Source: Emiliania huxleyi CCMP1516
Lineage: Eukaryota > Haptophyta > Isochrysidales > Noelaerhabdaceae
Assembly (NCBI RefSeq): GCF_000372725.1
Contig: NW_005197426.1
Location: 463,411 to 527,410 of the forward strand
Direction: 5' to 3'
Length of the DNA stretch: 64,000 nt
How positions within the stretch are numbered: the first letter of the stretch is position 1; each line of letters opens with the position of its first letter. Made by a program: the position numbers and the translations under genes. The notes beneath the pieces were generated by a model that was not told the DNA's origin, did not search any database, and worked only from the letters and a program-made list of their open reading frames with translations. Below are positions 1 to 9,048 of this stretch, piece by piece.

Positions 1-916
1 AGAGCCTGGCCGAGGCGGCAGAGGTGCTCGGCGCGGGCGCGTTGCGCCAAGCCGTTTCCCTCGCGGCGGAGGTCGAGGCGCGCGCGCAGCACCTCGCCGC
101 ATCGCCGCCCTCGGCCGCCGCGGCCAGCGCCGCAGCAAGCTCCTCGCACAAGGAGGCTGGTGGGCTGGCGGCGGTGCGCGAGGCGCTCGAGGCTGCGACG
201 CAAAAGGCGCTGTACGCCGCGGCACTGCAGTCCAACCTCGAGGCGCGTGCGGCGCTGCTGCGCAACCTGCTACGCTCGCCGGGCCTGTGGCCGCAGGTGC
301 CTCTCGCGCCATATCTCCCCATATCTCCTATATCTCCCTATATCTCCCATATGGCCTGTGGCCGCAGGTGCCTCTCGCGCCATATCTCCCCATATCTCCT
401 ATATCTCCCTATATCTCCCTATATCTCCCATATGGCCTGTGGCCGCAGGTACCTCTCGCGCCATATCTCCCCATATCTCCCCATATCTCCTATATCTCCC
501 TATATCTCCCATATGGCCTGTGGCCGCAGGTGCCTCTCGCGCCAGCCGAGCGAGCGCAGCACGCCGCGCTCGGCAGGTTGCAGCAGCGCGTCGCCGCCCT
601 CCGCCCGCAGCTGCGGGCGGTGGCCGCCGCCGGCAAAGCCGCGCCGCCCCTCGCCGCCCCCGCGCCTGGCGGCGCGAGCCTCGCCGGCGCGTCGGGCGAG
701 CTCGGCCGGCAGGCGCGCACGCGGCGATCCGTCTCTCCCCCCCCTCGCCCCCACACGAGTCATTGCCTTGTACGGAGGGCAAAGCCACCGGAGGAGAGCG
801 GGCGCGTTCCCGACCCTGTCCCTCCGCCACCGCCGCAGGCGCAAGCGATCAGCAAGCTCGTCTCGGAGGTCAAGGCGTCGCGGTCGCTGCTCGCCGAGGC
901 TCTGGCGCAGGCGTAG
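1..916 (+). CDS. 3' end of an alanine-rich coiled-coil protein gene (5' end outside window)
   Basis: The reading frame is open from base 1 and encodes Ala/Glu/Arg-rich, heptad-like sequence (LAAEVEARAQHLAAS; LQQRVAALRPQLRAV; LVSEVKASRSLLAEALAQA then stop at 914-916), so a coiled coil is likely. I do not recognise the family. Two introns are inferred. The first, 297-529, is bounded by CAG/GTGCC on both sides and consists of tandem copies of the exon junction itself; removing its 233 nt moves the frame exactly from the upstream to the downstream open frame. The second, 713-838, is a probable GC-AG intron with GCGCR at both splice sites; it is 126 nt and in frame, so splicing there is less certain. 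The start codon and N-terminus lie upstream of the window. Confidence 0.6.
   Translation, partial: EPGRGGRGARRGRVAPSRFPRGGGRGARAAPRRIAALGRRGQRRSKLLAQGGWWAGGGARGARGCDAKGAVRRGTAVQPRGACGAAAQPATLAGPVAAGASRAISPHISYISLYLPYGLWPQVPLAPYLPISPISPYISLYLPYGLWPQVPLAPYLPISPHISYISLYLPYGLWPQVPLAPAERAQHAALGRLQQRVAALRPQLRAVAAAGKAAPPLAAPAPGGASLAGASGELGRQARTRRSVSPPPRPHTSHCLVRRAKPPEESGRVPDPVPPPPPQAQAISKLVSEVKASRSLLAEALAQA
282..545 (+). repeat. Tandem copies of an exon junction forming an intron
   Basis: Four copies of a unit starting GGCCTGTGGCCGCAG/GTGCC lie at about 282, 354, 434 and 515, separated by runs of a CATATCTCC/TATATCTCC repeat. Each copy carries both a usable acceptor (CCGCAG) and a usable donor (CAG/GTGCC). 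Splicing from the first donor to the last acceptor restores a single copy in frame. Confidence 0.75.
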
Positions 917-1189
917 AGCGGAGGTGCCCCGAGGGGGGGGTTAGTGCAGGGAGGGGCGCCCGGCCAGGCTGGGTGCGCGGCGAGTTATCGGCCTGCTACG
1001 CTCTTGAGAGCCCCCCCTTCTACAACTTTTCATGCTGTCCACGGGTCACCTTTCACACGTGCAGCGAGGTGAGAGGATGCAGATTGGGTGTGTGTGCCCC
1101 GGTGCGCGCCCCCCCTCTGGGCAAATGCATGTGTGCATGTGCATGTGCATGCACATGCAATCGTGATCAGTCCCGCTATGGATATGCCC

Positions 1190-1510
1190 AACCCACAAAA
1201 TGAATACGCATCGCCTTATGCTCTGGTTTCGGGTGCGTAACCTGGTGCGTAGACAGGCGCAGTTATCAAAATACAGCAGATATGAAGGCCGGCCCTCACC
1301 CCGGACCTGCTCACAGCGCATATTTTCCTTCGAAAACAGCACAGAATACTTCAATGTTGGCACTGCCCCGCACTTACGCAGCATAATTTTACCAATTCAG
1401 GCCCATCGACGACCGCGTTACGCATGACGTATCATGTATCCGCATACGTACCCCCTCCTGGCGCCACAGCCTGGAGGCGCTGACGTACTACGTATACGCA
1501 TTATGTTTCT
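1190..1510. repeat. Left block of TGCGTA/TACGCA motif array
   Basis: Between the coiled-coil gene and the AP2 gene the DNA holds scattered copies of TGCGTA, TACGCA and TACGTA, for example near 1203, 1233, 1421, 1441 and 1485-1505. The motif is the same as in the larger array at 2640-3250, so both are probably parts of one repeat family interrupted by the AP2 gene. No gene is evident from 917 to 1636. Confidence 0.5.
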
Positions 1511-1636
1511 GCACTCGCCAAAACGCCCGCGAGACGATTGCCTGGCCAATGATTTCAGGCTCCCGCGCTGCCTTGCTCAATCCAAATCGAATCCCAATTG
1601 TCAAACTCGCGAAATTCTACGTGCGTCCGCTGCATC

Positions 1637-2452
1637 ATGGCCCCGCCTCGGACCGCGTCGTCAGAGGGCGTTATGCTGATCCCAGCCGTCGCCAAGAACA
1701 GCACGACTGGCTACAAGAACGTGTCCTACATCCGCGGCAATAAGAAGTTCCAGGCGAAGGTGAAGGCTGGCGGCCAGCATGTCTTCCTCGGCTACAGCCG
1801 CAGCACCAGCAGAAAGAAGTTCCAGGTGCAGGTGCGGGATGGCGACAAGCATGTCCGCCTCGGCTACTTCGACACCGCCGAAGAGGCGGCCACCGCCTAC
1901 GCTCAGTCAGAGTACGGCCGCGCCGACGCCGCCAAGCTGCTGCAGCCCCGCCCCGCTCCCATTCCCGCTGGCGCCGAGGCGATACGGCAGGCGGAGAGGG
2001 AGGGCCTCACCCTCACCGCCAGTAGCAGCAGCAACACCGGCTACAAAGGCGTCTGCTACCGGCCCTACCGCCCGAAGCAGCAAGGCAGCCAGAAGTACGA
2101 GCTGAAGGTGAGGGACGGCGGCAAGCAAGTCCGCCTCGGCCTCTTCGCCACCGCCGAGGAGGCGGCGCTCTTCTACGCCCGCAGGGAGGCGGGCAGGGAC
2201 ACCAGCGATCTCACCGCGCCGCCACCGCCGCCGCCGCCGTCCTCAACCTCTGCGGAGCTGCCAGTGTACGAGCTCAGCATTCTGACGCCTGAGCAAATGG
2301 CCGCCGTCCCGACATATAGTCCATCGTCCAATTTGGACTATAGTCGAGCGCGTCGGAGAGGTGTTTGGAGACAGGCTCATGATTGTGCAGCAGCCCTAGC
2401 GGCAGCGCCAACTTATGGCAGCCCGAGCGGCAGCGCCAGTGCGCGCACATAA
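1637..2452 (+). CDS. AP2/ERF-type DNA-binding domain protein
   Basis: The product is 271 aa from the ATG at 1637 (MAPPRTASSEG). AP2 domains are short DNA-binding folds of plant and algal transcription factors. Three AP2-like units are visible: a truncated one (TGYKNVSYIRGNKKFQAKV then HVFLGY), a second lacking its first strand (KKFQVQVRDGDKHVRLGYF then DTAEEAATAYAQ), and a complete one (TGYKGVCYRPY, YELKVRDGGKQVRLG, LFATAEEAALFYARRE). The two C-terminal units share near-identical RDGxKxVRLG cores, which points to internal duplication. The tail is Pro/Ser-rich. A role as a nuclear transcription factor is inferred from the family; AP2 units in algae can also belong to mobile-element proteins. 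The gene sits inside a TGCGTA-motif array, a possible self-recognised target (speculative). Confidence 0.75.
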   Translation: MAPPRTASSEGVMLIPAVAKNSTTGYKNVSYIRGNKKFQAKVKAGGQHVFLGYSRSTSRKKFQVQVRDGDKHVRLGYFDTAEEAATAYAQSEYGRADAAKLLQPRPAPIPAGAEAIRQAEREGLTLTASSSSNTGYKGVCYRPYRPKQQGSQKYELKVRDGGKQVRLGLFATAEEAALFYARREAGRDTSDLTAPPPPPPPSSTSAELPVYELSILTPEQMAAVPTYSPSSNLDYSRARRRGVWRQAHDCAAALAAAPTYGSPSGSASART

Positions 2453-2564
2453 AGGGGGGGGGTGGGGGGGTTAGGGGGTGGCTGTCGAGGGCTATGCCCG
2501 AGTCTGTTGTTACCAGCGCACATACAACCCTAGCCAGCTTATGGCAGCCCTAGCGGCAGCGCGA

Positions 2565-2634
2565 AGTTAGGGTTAGGGGTTAGGGGTTAGGGGTTAGGGG
2601 TTAGGGGTTAGGGGTTAGGGGTTAGGGGTTAGGT
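2565..2634 (+). repeat. Interstitial telomere-like repeat (TTAGGGG)n
   Basis: About nine head-to-tail copies of TTAGGGG, the first being TTAGGG. It lies inside the AP2/TGCGTA repeat region with unique sequence on both sides, so it is interstitial rather than a chromosome end in this assembly. Confidence 0.85.
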
Positions 2635-2639
2635 GGGGC

Positions 2640-3260
2640 GGATGCGTCAGACGTATGCATAATACGTGAGGCGTAACCCTTGCTGGCCGCCACTTCTCAG
2701 TCAAATCCGTCGTGCGTGTGCGTAATACATGGGACGTAAGCTCCCCCCGACACCCATGGCGACCGATGCGTCAGACGTGTGCGTAATACGTGAGGCGTAA
2801 CCCTTGCTGGCCGCCACTTCTCAGTCAAATCCGTCGTGCGTGTGCGTAATACGTGGGACGTAAGCTCCAAACGACACCCATGGCGACCGATGCGTCAGAC
2901 GTGTGCGTAATACATGAGGCGTAACCCCCTCTCCGCCGCCGTTCACGGTCGAGAGCGTAGAGCATGTGCGTAATGCGTCGGTCATAGGCTCACCCAGCCC
3001 CGATTTACGATCCCACTGCATAAGACCTGTGCGTAATACACCGTGCGTAGCGGCCCGAGAGCGAGCCTCTCTGGCAAAGCTTACATAAAACAGATGCGTG
3101 GTGTGTGGTGCGTAGCGGCCAGAAGGTCGGTGGTAACGATCGGGACAGAAGACGTGCGCATAATACGCAGCACATTTGAAATCACCGATCGTGCTTTCTG
3201 TCCGCACGCGTAAAGCGAGGCGTATGCGTGACGCATCACTGAGCCTCCACTCGGCTTGAC
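2640..3260 (+). repeat. 124-bp tandem repeat carrying TGCGTAATAC motifs, decaying to the right
   Basis: Units start at 2641, 2765 and 2889 (period 124 bp), each beginning GATGCGTCAGACG. Within each unit the motif TGCGTAATACGTGRGRCGTA occurs about twice, some 60 bp apart. From about 2950 to 3260 the spacing continues but sequence between motifs diverges (motifs near 2960, 3028, 3090, 3160 and 3215). No coding capacity was seen in 2453-3574. Confidence 0.8.
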
Positions 3261-3555
3261 ACGGCACCAAAATACACGACGTCTCAGCGACGTCCTACGA
3301 ACCGTGGGCATGGATGTGCATAAGGTGGCCGACAATTGCATTAGTGGCTCTTACATATCCATAGCGGGACTAATAACCTCCCTGCACATGTCCACTCACC
3401 CACGTTATTCCGCGTGAATGAAATCGCGCTCCCACGCGGACCAGGACGCAGGAGACGACCCCGGAGCTGCTCGAAAGCCGTAGTCCTCGGTCCACCCTCT
3501 TCCCCGCTTCCAAAGAAAGAAAGAAAGAAAACGGTCAACCCAAGCCCCGCGTGGC

Positions 3556-3574
3556 TGTATTTCTTTTTCTCGCG
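3556..3574 (+). promoter_or_regulatory. T-rich initiator-like element directly before start codon
   Basis: TATTTCTTTTTCTCGCG lies immediately before the ATG at 3575. A similar AATTCTTTT-type element precedes several other genes in the window, suggesting a core promoter/TSS motif with very short 5' leaders. Confidence 0.45.
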
Positions 3575-5002
3575 ATGTCTGCCCCGCAGCGCCGCTCGCG
3601 CTGCCTCGCCCCCGCCGCTACCGCCGTTCCCTCGCCAAGCACGCCGCCGCCCGCCCGCCTCCTCGACCTCCCCACGGACCTCCTCGTGCGCGCCCTCTCT
3701 CGCTGCGACCCCGCCGGCATCGCTCGCGTCGCGGCCGTCTCGCTGCTCTTCCACGCCTCGCTTGCGCTGGACGCCATCCGCTTGTGGGCGCAAGAGCGCG
3801 GCTTCGAGCTGCCGGCGCAGCCAGAGGGCGAGGGCTGCGCCGTGCGGTGGCTGTGTTTCGCTGCGCTGCTGCGCGAGGCCAACCCGCCGGCGAGGGCGGC
3901 CGCAGGCTGGCAGCACAGCGTCTTCATCGACGGCGAGGGGCGGCTCTCGTCGTGCGGCTCAGCGCCGTCCTACAGTCCATCGCTCCTCGGTCACGGCGAG
4001 GGCGTGACGCGGCTCAACACGCCAACCCGCCTCCCTTCTTCTACGCTGGGCGGCGAGCACGCCGTGAGCGTGTCGGTTGGAGAGTGCCACAGCCTCGCCC
4101 TCACCGCCGACAGCGCGGTCTGGAGCTGGGGCGATGAAGCCTTTGGCTGCTTGGGCCACGGCGACCAGCAGAATCAGCTGCAGCCAAAGAAGGTCGAGGC
4201 CTTTGTCGGCCAGCCCGTTGTCGCTTTGTCGGCTGGAGCAGCCCACAGCCTCGCCATCACCGCCGACGGCAGCGTCTGGAGCTGGGGCTTTGGAGCCTCA
4301 GGCCAGCTGGGCCACGGCGACGAGCAGAACCGGCTGCTGCCGAAGAAAGTCGAGGCCTTTGTTGGGCCGCGCGTCGTCGCTGTGTCGGCTGGAGGCTTCC
4401 ACAGCCTCGCCCTCACCGCCGACGGCGCCGTCTGGAGCTGGGGCCGTGGAGACTGGGGCGAGCTTGGCCACGGCGACCAGCAGCTGCAGCTGCTGCCCAA
4501 GAAGGTCGAGGCCTTTGCTGGCCAGCGCGTCGTCGCTGTGTCCGCTGGAGATGCTCACAGCCTTGCCATCACCGTGGACGGCGCCGTCTGGAGCTGGGGC
4601 AATGGAGCCTGGGGCCGGCTGGGCCACGGCGATCCGCAGAACCAGCGGCTGCCGAAGAAAGTCGAGGCCTTTGTTGGGCCGCGCGTCGTCGCTGTGTCTG
4701 CTGGACATGCGCACAACCTCGCCCTCACCGCCGACGGCGCTGTCTGGAGCTGGGGCGGTGGAGGCTTTGGCAAGCTGGGCCACGGCGACCAGCAGCGCCA
4801 GCGGCTGCCGAAGAAAATCGAGGCCTTTGCTGGCCAGCGCGTCGTCGCTGTGTCGGCTGGAATGTTGCACAGCACCGCCATCATCGACGATGGCGCTGTC
4901 TTCACGTGGGGCAAGGGTGAAAGCGGCTGCCTTGGCCACGGGGAGGACCTGTCGGACCAGCTGCTGCCCAAGAAGATCGAGGCGTGGGAGCCGGGGCAGT
5001 GA
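3575..5002 (+). CDS. F-box-like / RCC1-repeat protein
   Basis: The product is 475 aa from a single open frame. An N-terminal F-box-like helix region (LLDLPTDLLVRALSRCDPAG to about residue 75) is followed by seven RCC1-type blades, the first partial. The blades have a 53-residue period and the signature SAGxxHSLAxTxDGxVWSWG...GxLGHGDxQ...LPKKVEAF. RCC1 repeats build a beta-propeller used for protein binding or guanine-nucleotide exchange; with an F-box, a substrate-adaptor role in SCF ubiquitin ligases is plausible (inference). The blades are unusually alike at DNA level (159-bp period), pointing to recent repeat homogenisation. The start at 3575 is preferred because the upstream in-frame sequence lacks an ATG and the T-rich element lies just before it. 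No intron is needed. Confidence 0.85.
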   Translation: MSAPQRRSRCLAPAATAVPSPSTPPPARLLDLPTDLLVRALSRCDPAGIARVAAVSLLFHASLALDAIRLWAQERGFELPAQPEGEGCAVRWLCFAALLREANPPARAAAGWQHSVFIDGEGRLSSCGSAPSYSPSLLGHGEGVTRLNTPTRLPSSTLGGEHAVSVSVGECHSLALTADSAVWSWGDEAFGCLGHGDQQNQLQPKKVEAFVGQPVVALSAGAAHSLAITADGSVWSWGFGASGQLGHGDEQNRLLPKKVEAFVGPRVVAVSAGGFHSLALTADGAVWSWGRGDWGELGHGDQQLQLLPKKVEAFAGQRVVAVSAGDAHSLAITVDGAVWSWGNGAWGRLGHGDPQNQRLPKKVEAFVGPRVVAVSAGHAHNLALTADGAVWSWGGGGFGKLGHGDQQRQRLPKKIEAFAGQRVVAVSAGMLHSTAIIDDGAVFTWGKGESGCLGHGEDLSDQLLPKKIEAWEPGQ

Positions 5003-6758
5003 GGTATCGGGGGGCTCGCTGGCCTCTGCACGGCGGGCCGTTTAGTGGCTCAGCTGCACAATGAGGAGCTTGTTGGAGTCGATCAGCCCGCGCGGTGTGC
5101 GGCGGGGTGTGAGAGCATGTGTGTGTGGGAAAGCGTCGGGTCGTAATGCCATGTTCGAATCCGGCAGTGTCGTGGCGAGATTTTCAATACCAAACAACTC
5201 TAACAACTCACACGTCATTGTGTCGTGGCGTGTCCATGCAGAAGAGAGGGAGTGCACTGCCCCAGTCCCACTGCTCAACGCTCAAGCTCAGGCGCCTCCC
5301 CTTGTTTGTCGCAGCTTTGCGCAGTGCTCGCAGGAGAGGAGCGCGCAGATCTTACGTGATACTAGTCACTAAGACGATTGCAGATACACATGCAACATGT
5401 TGTCACACTACACGCGACGCGCGAGCCTTCCGCGTTTGGTTTCTCAGGAATCACGCAAGCCGCTTCAACTCCGTCCGCCAAGGGCTGCATTTGTGGACTC
5501 CAGCGGGCACTCCAAGGGCTGCATTTGGACGCCCCCCCCCCCCCCTCCCCCCCCTCCTGCTTGGACCTTGTGCTTGCTCCGATCCTCCCTCCACGACACG
5601 TCCCGGACACGTGTTCTCGGGCCGACTTGAGAGCGAAACGGAATTACAATTGAGTAATCGGGGCATCCCGCGGGAGATCACGGTGATAGCGATAGTGATA
5701 TCCGGGCGATCTCCAGAAGGGAACGAAATTTGCGAAACGCCAAGTCCTTCCCCTTTCGACACAGGTGTAATGTCGCCCGCGAATTTGCTGACCTCGAATC
5801 GTCCGATCCACCGACATATGGCAGACCTGGTGCTTATCTTGCGCCACGATGATGGGAGCCTCGAGGCCGTCAACGTCTCTCAGATCCTCTCGCTTGAGAC
5901 CGTGCCAGAGTCCTTCTCGTGCGCACCCGACTCACCGCACGTTGGTCCACGATCACCGTTGGTGTCGCCGGACTCGCGAATCCATCGGGCCTGGATGAGC
6001 AATGCTATGCCCGCGGGCTAGCCTGTTGCCTCTACTCCGCGTCGGCGCCCCGACGCGTGGGACGCATGTGGCTCCTTTGCGCGGCGTTTGCCGACCCAAC
6101 GTGGCTGGGTTGTCTAGAGGCAGCACGAGGCGAGCGAGCTGAGCAACCGAGCTCATGGTCGATGCGGAGGATCCTGCCTCCTCCCTGTAGCTAGTTAGAA
6201 CCACCTTGAGAGAGCGAGAGAACCGCCACCGCCCGGCATGCTGCCCGGCCCTCTGTGAGTGCCCGCTGCGCGCTGCGCGTGGCTGCTGTGTGAGCTTCCG
6301 CTCACTCTCGCTGAGTTTCGGACTGCGCCCGTGGACAGGGGGAGGTGCTGCAGTGCGCGACCGTGGCACGGCAGAGGCCTGGCCCATTGTGCGTGCACGG
6401 GCTGGTGATGGTGTGTTCACATCAATATTACAATTAAAATAGAAAAAGATGATGTGATGGGGGGAGGTAAAGCAGCCGCGCGTAGTGTGAAGCAACACAT
6501 AAAACTGCGCGGCCCCGCGGGGGGGCCACTCCGCGCTCGCGCGTCGCGGACATGCTCGCGGCACCGGATAACAAGAGCTCACCTCTCACTATCCGAGCTC
6601 CGGGCATGCTCTATGTGTCCGATCAAAGGCGACTGAGATGTCATGGGTCTTGCGCGTCACGGTCGCAACGGCCACGGCGTGCACTGGGGGAAAGGATGCA
6701 ACAGGGATGCAAAGCGTCTCAGAGAGCGCGGAGAGTGCAGTGTGCGCAATGAGTAATT
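5003..6758. other. Intergenic; no supported gene
   Basis: The open frames here have no recognisable domains and look like chance GC-rich frames. A C-rich run lies at about 5533-5557. The 1.7 kb separates the RCC1 gene from the 3' end of the minus-strand MBD-like gene. I see nothing else. Confidence 0.5.
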
Positions 6759-7630
6759 CTAGTCCGCGTCCTCCACCTCGCTACTCACCATTTCGCTGCT
6801 CACCGCCTCGCTGCCCACCGCCTCGCTGCCCACCGCCTCCGGCGCCGCGGCAACGTGAGTAGTCGCCGCCGCGGCGTCCTCACCATTACGACTCCCGCCA
6901 CCGGCCTCCACCGCCGCGCCCAGCAGCCGCATGAACCGCGGCTTGATTGCGCTTGGCCGGCGCGGCCGCGCGAGCTGCTGGGCGGCGTCTCCTCGGGGCG
7001 GGGTGAGATCGTCCAGCCGTTCGAGCAGACGGTCGCGCGGGCCATCCTCGCCGCCGCCGCCGCCGCCGCGGGCAGGGAGGCGAGAGGTGGTGGTGGCGGC
7101 GGCGGCGGGGCGGGCCTTGCGGTTCGCGCGGCCACCGCGCCACGCCTGCGGAAGCGACTCCGCGTACTCTCCGTTTGGTCCAAAGAAGACGCGGTATGAC
7201 CTCGCCGCCGCGTGCCGCTCCTCCACCGTCCAACCGGGAGGGAGGAGAGCCCGGTCCTTGGCGCGCCTCGCCAGCCACGCGTCCGAGCCGGCCCCGGAGC
7301 GGCTCGGAGGCGGGCCCACGCGCAAGCGCACGCCCACCCGCCCGTCATTGCTGACGGAGAACGCAACGGCGACGTGGCTGCCGCGCCGCGCCCTGCCCCG
7401 GACCTTTGTCCGCTTGCGCGGCCTTTCTCCGCAGGTCCACTCCTCCGCCTCCGGCTCGGAGGAGGAGCTGAGCAGCTCGCACTCAACCGCCACCGCCACA
7501 TCATCCGCCGCCTCATCCCCCTCCTCTCCGCCCAGCAGCGGCTCAGCCCTGACCCACTCCACCTCCATCTCCACCGCCAGCGCCTCGCCGCCGTCGTGCT
7601 GCAGCTGCGGCTGCAGCTGCGGCTGCGCCT

Positions 7631-7698
<68 letters not shown>

Positions 7699-7904
7699 TG
7701 CGGCTGCGGCGGCGGCTGCGGCTGCTGCCAACGCCCAACAGCAGCAGCCACCGCCACCGCCAACTGTTGTGCTGCGAGCGCGTCCGCTGCAGCCCTATCT
7801 CGCTCGGCTGTAGCCCGCACCTCCGCCGCTGCCACCGCTTCGAAGGAGGCCGCGACCAGCTCCTCGTCCTGCGCCGAGTCAGAGAAGGCCGCGACCGTGT
7901 CCAT
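6759..7904 (-). CDS. MBD-like domain protein with polyproline tract
   Basis: The product is 381 aa with no introns needed. An N-terminal Ala/Glu helical region is followed by a Gln/Pro tract and about 24 consecutive prolines, encoded by a (GGC)n run at 7632-7697. An acidic stretch (SSSSEPEAEEW) and a basic patch (RPRKRTKVRGRARRG, likely nuclear localisation) follow. Near residues 215-250 is LPPGWTVEERHAAARSYRVF then GPNGEYAESLPQAWR, which resembles the methyl-CpG-binding (MBD/TAM) fold: PPGW start, paired strands, GP-G turn, then a helix. Binding to methylated DNA is therefore possible but unproven. The C-terminus has short EAVGSEAVGSEAVSSE repeats. The start at 7904 is preceded on the minus strand by AATTCTTTTTC. 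Confidence 0.65.
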
Positions 7905-7917
7905 GCCCGCTTCCGTG

Positions 7918-7933
7918 CTGAAAAAGAATTTTG
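7918..7933 (-). promoter_or_regulatory. T-rich initiator-like element
   Basis: The minus strand reads CAAAATTCTTTTTCAGC, about 15 nt upstream of the ATG at 7904. It has the same AATTCTTTTT core as at 63580 and 37845. Confidence 0.4.
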
Positions 7934-7934
7934 C

Positions 7935-8553
7935 GATGGTACACTAGCCGTCCTCCCATTCTTTCCTTTTCTCGTGCGTTCCCTCTGAAGGCATCGGCGG
8001 ATCCTCTCATTCCACATGGTTCGAACGACCGGTACGTGTGTACGTACATCACAGGGCATGAGAGAGCCCACATCCGGGTAATTCGCACGATGTGCTCTAC
8101 GCTCTCGATCATCATCGCACATTGCCCTAGCGCTTGGCGTGACGGGCTAGTGCGCCGTACAGGCGCCAGAGGCGACCTGTGAAGGACAGAGTGCAAACAA
8201 GGCGCGGCGTCCTGCACGCCACGACCCCCACCTCGGTCGCAGGGGAGGGCGGGTGGCGACAGAAGCTGTGGCAGGCGCAGCGGCGAGCAGAGAGGCTCTG
8301 CCGCGCGCGGCACTTTCCATGTTCCATGGATCGCGTCACACCAATCCTCGCTACCCAACGCGGCCAAAGGATATCCACCTCGAGAACCTCGAGAGACATG
8401 AGACAACACAAGACTCCGAGACGGTGAGAGGAAACCGTCATCGACGTCACAGGCCATCGCAAATCTTTTGCATAATTTTGTCGAGATCTCTAAAAAGAAA
8501 AACAAATATCACGGCGTGTCTCGCACAAAGAACTGCGATCGTCATTTATCGAC
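7935..8553. other. Intergenic; no supported gene
   Basis: Lies between the minus-strand MBD-like gene and the inverted-repeat element. Frames in this stretch have no recognisable features. Confidence 0.4.
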
Positions 8554-8995
8554 TTAAGGTTCTTCGGGCCAGTTGGGGGGGGCAAACCCTGCCCGGCCCC
8601 TAGAACCCCAGGTAAGGCCCAGGTATGGCCTAGGGCATCAGAAGGGACCAAGAGGAGTCCAGTCTGAGCCATAGAGCCCATGTCTTTGCCCCCGAAGGTC
8701 GCGTTCAAATGCCCGGAACGGCCGTCACAGTGGTGTCCGGCCGGCGCGATCACCGAGCTGTGACGCTCAGGGAAGCCTGATGAGGTACTGGTTTCTTTGC
8801 CCAGGGCTGGCCTTCCCCCCAGGCTGGATCAGCTGAGCAAGGTTTGGGGAGAATCCTATATTGGGATCTTCAGATATTTTGACGGATGACCGAAAATGGG
8901 CAAAAACGGGGTGATTTTGGTCATTTGACGGATGCACCTGGACCTTACCTGGGGTTCTAGGGGCAGGGTTTACCCCCCAACAGGAAGATTCTTAA
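8554..8995. mobile_element. MITE-like element with TTAA target duplications
   Basis: About 60-bp imperfect terminal inverted repeats: the left arm (8558-8620, GTTCTTCGG then GTTGGGGGG, CAAACCCTGCCC and CCCTAGAACCCCAGGTAAGG) is the reverse complement of the right arm (about 8936-8991). Each end abuts TTAA (8554-8557 and 8992-8995), the target site duplicated by piggyBac-superfamily transposons. The 434-bp interior has no open frame, so it is a non-autonomous copy. It ends about 55 bp before the Cys-loop receptor start codon and may contribute to that gene's promoter. Confidence 0.75.
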
Positions 8996-9048
8996 AAAAG
9001 AAAAACTCAGCGGCGTCGCAAGTCACTGGCTTGCGATCGCCTTTTGAG

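Noticed and set aside
2565-2634. True chromosome end
   Set aside because: Unique and repetitive sequence continues on both sides, so it is interstitial here.
5119-6021. 300-codon plus-strand frame
   Set aside because: No domain, no ATG context or T-rich element; composition resembles random GC-rich DNA.
7212-7988. Long plus-strand frames with poly-Arg/poly-Gly opposite the MBD-like gene
   Set aside because: They are frame shadows of the (GGC)n tract; composition is low complexity with no domain, while the minus frame has a structured domain.
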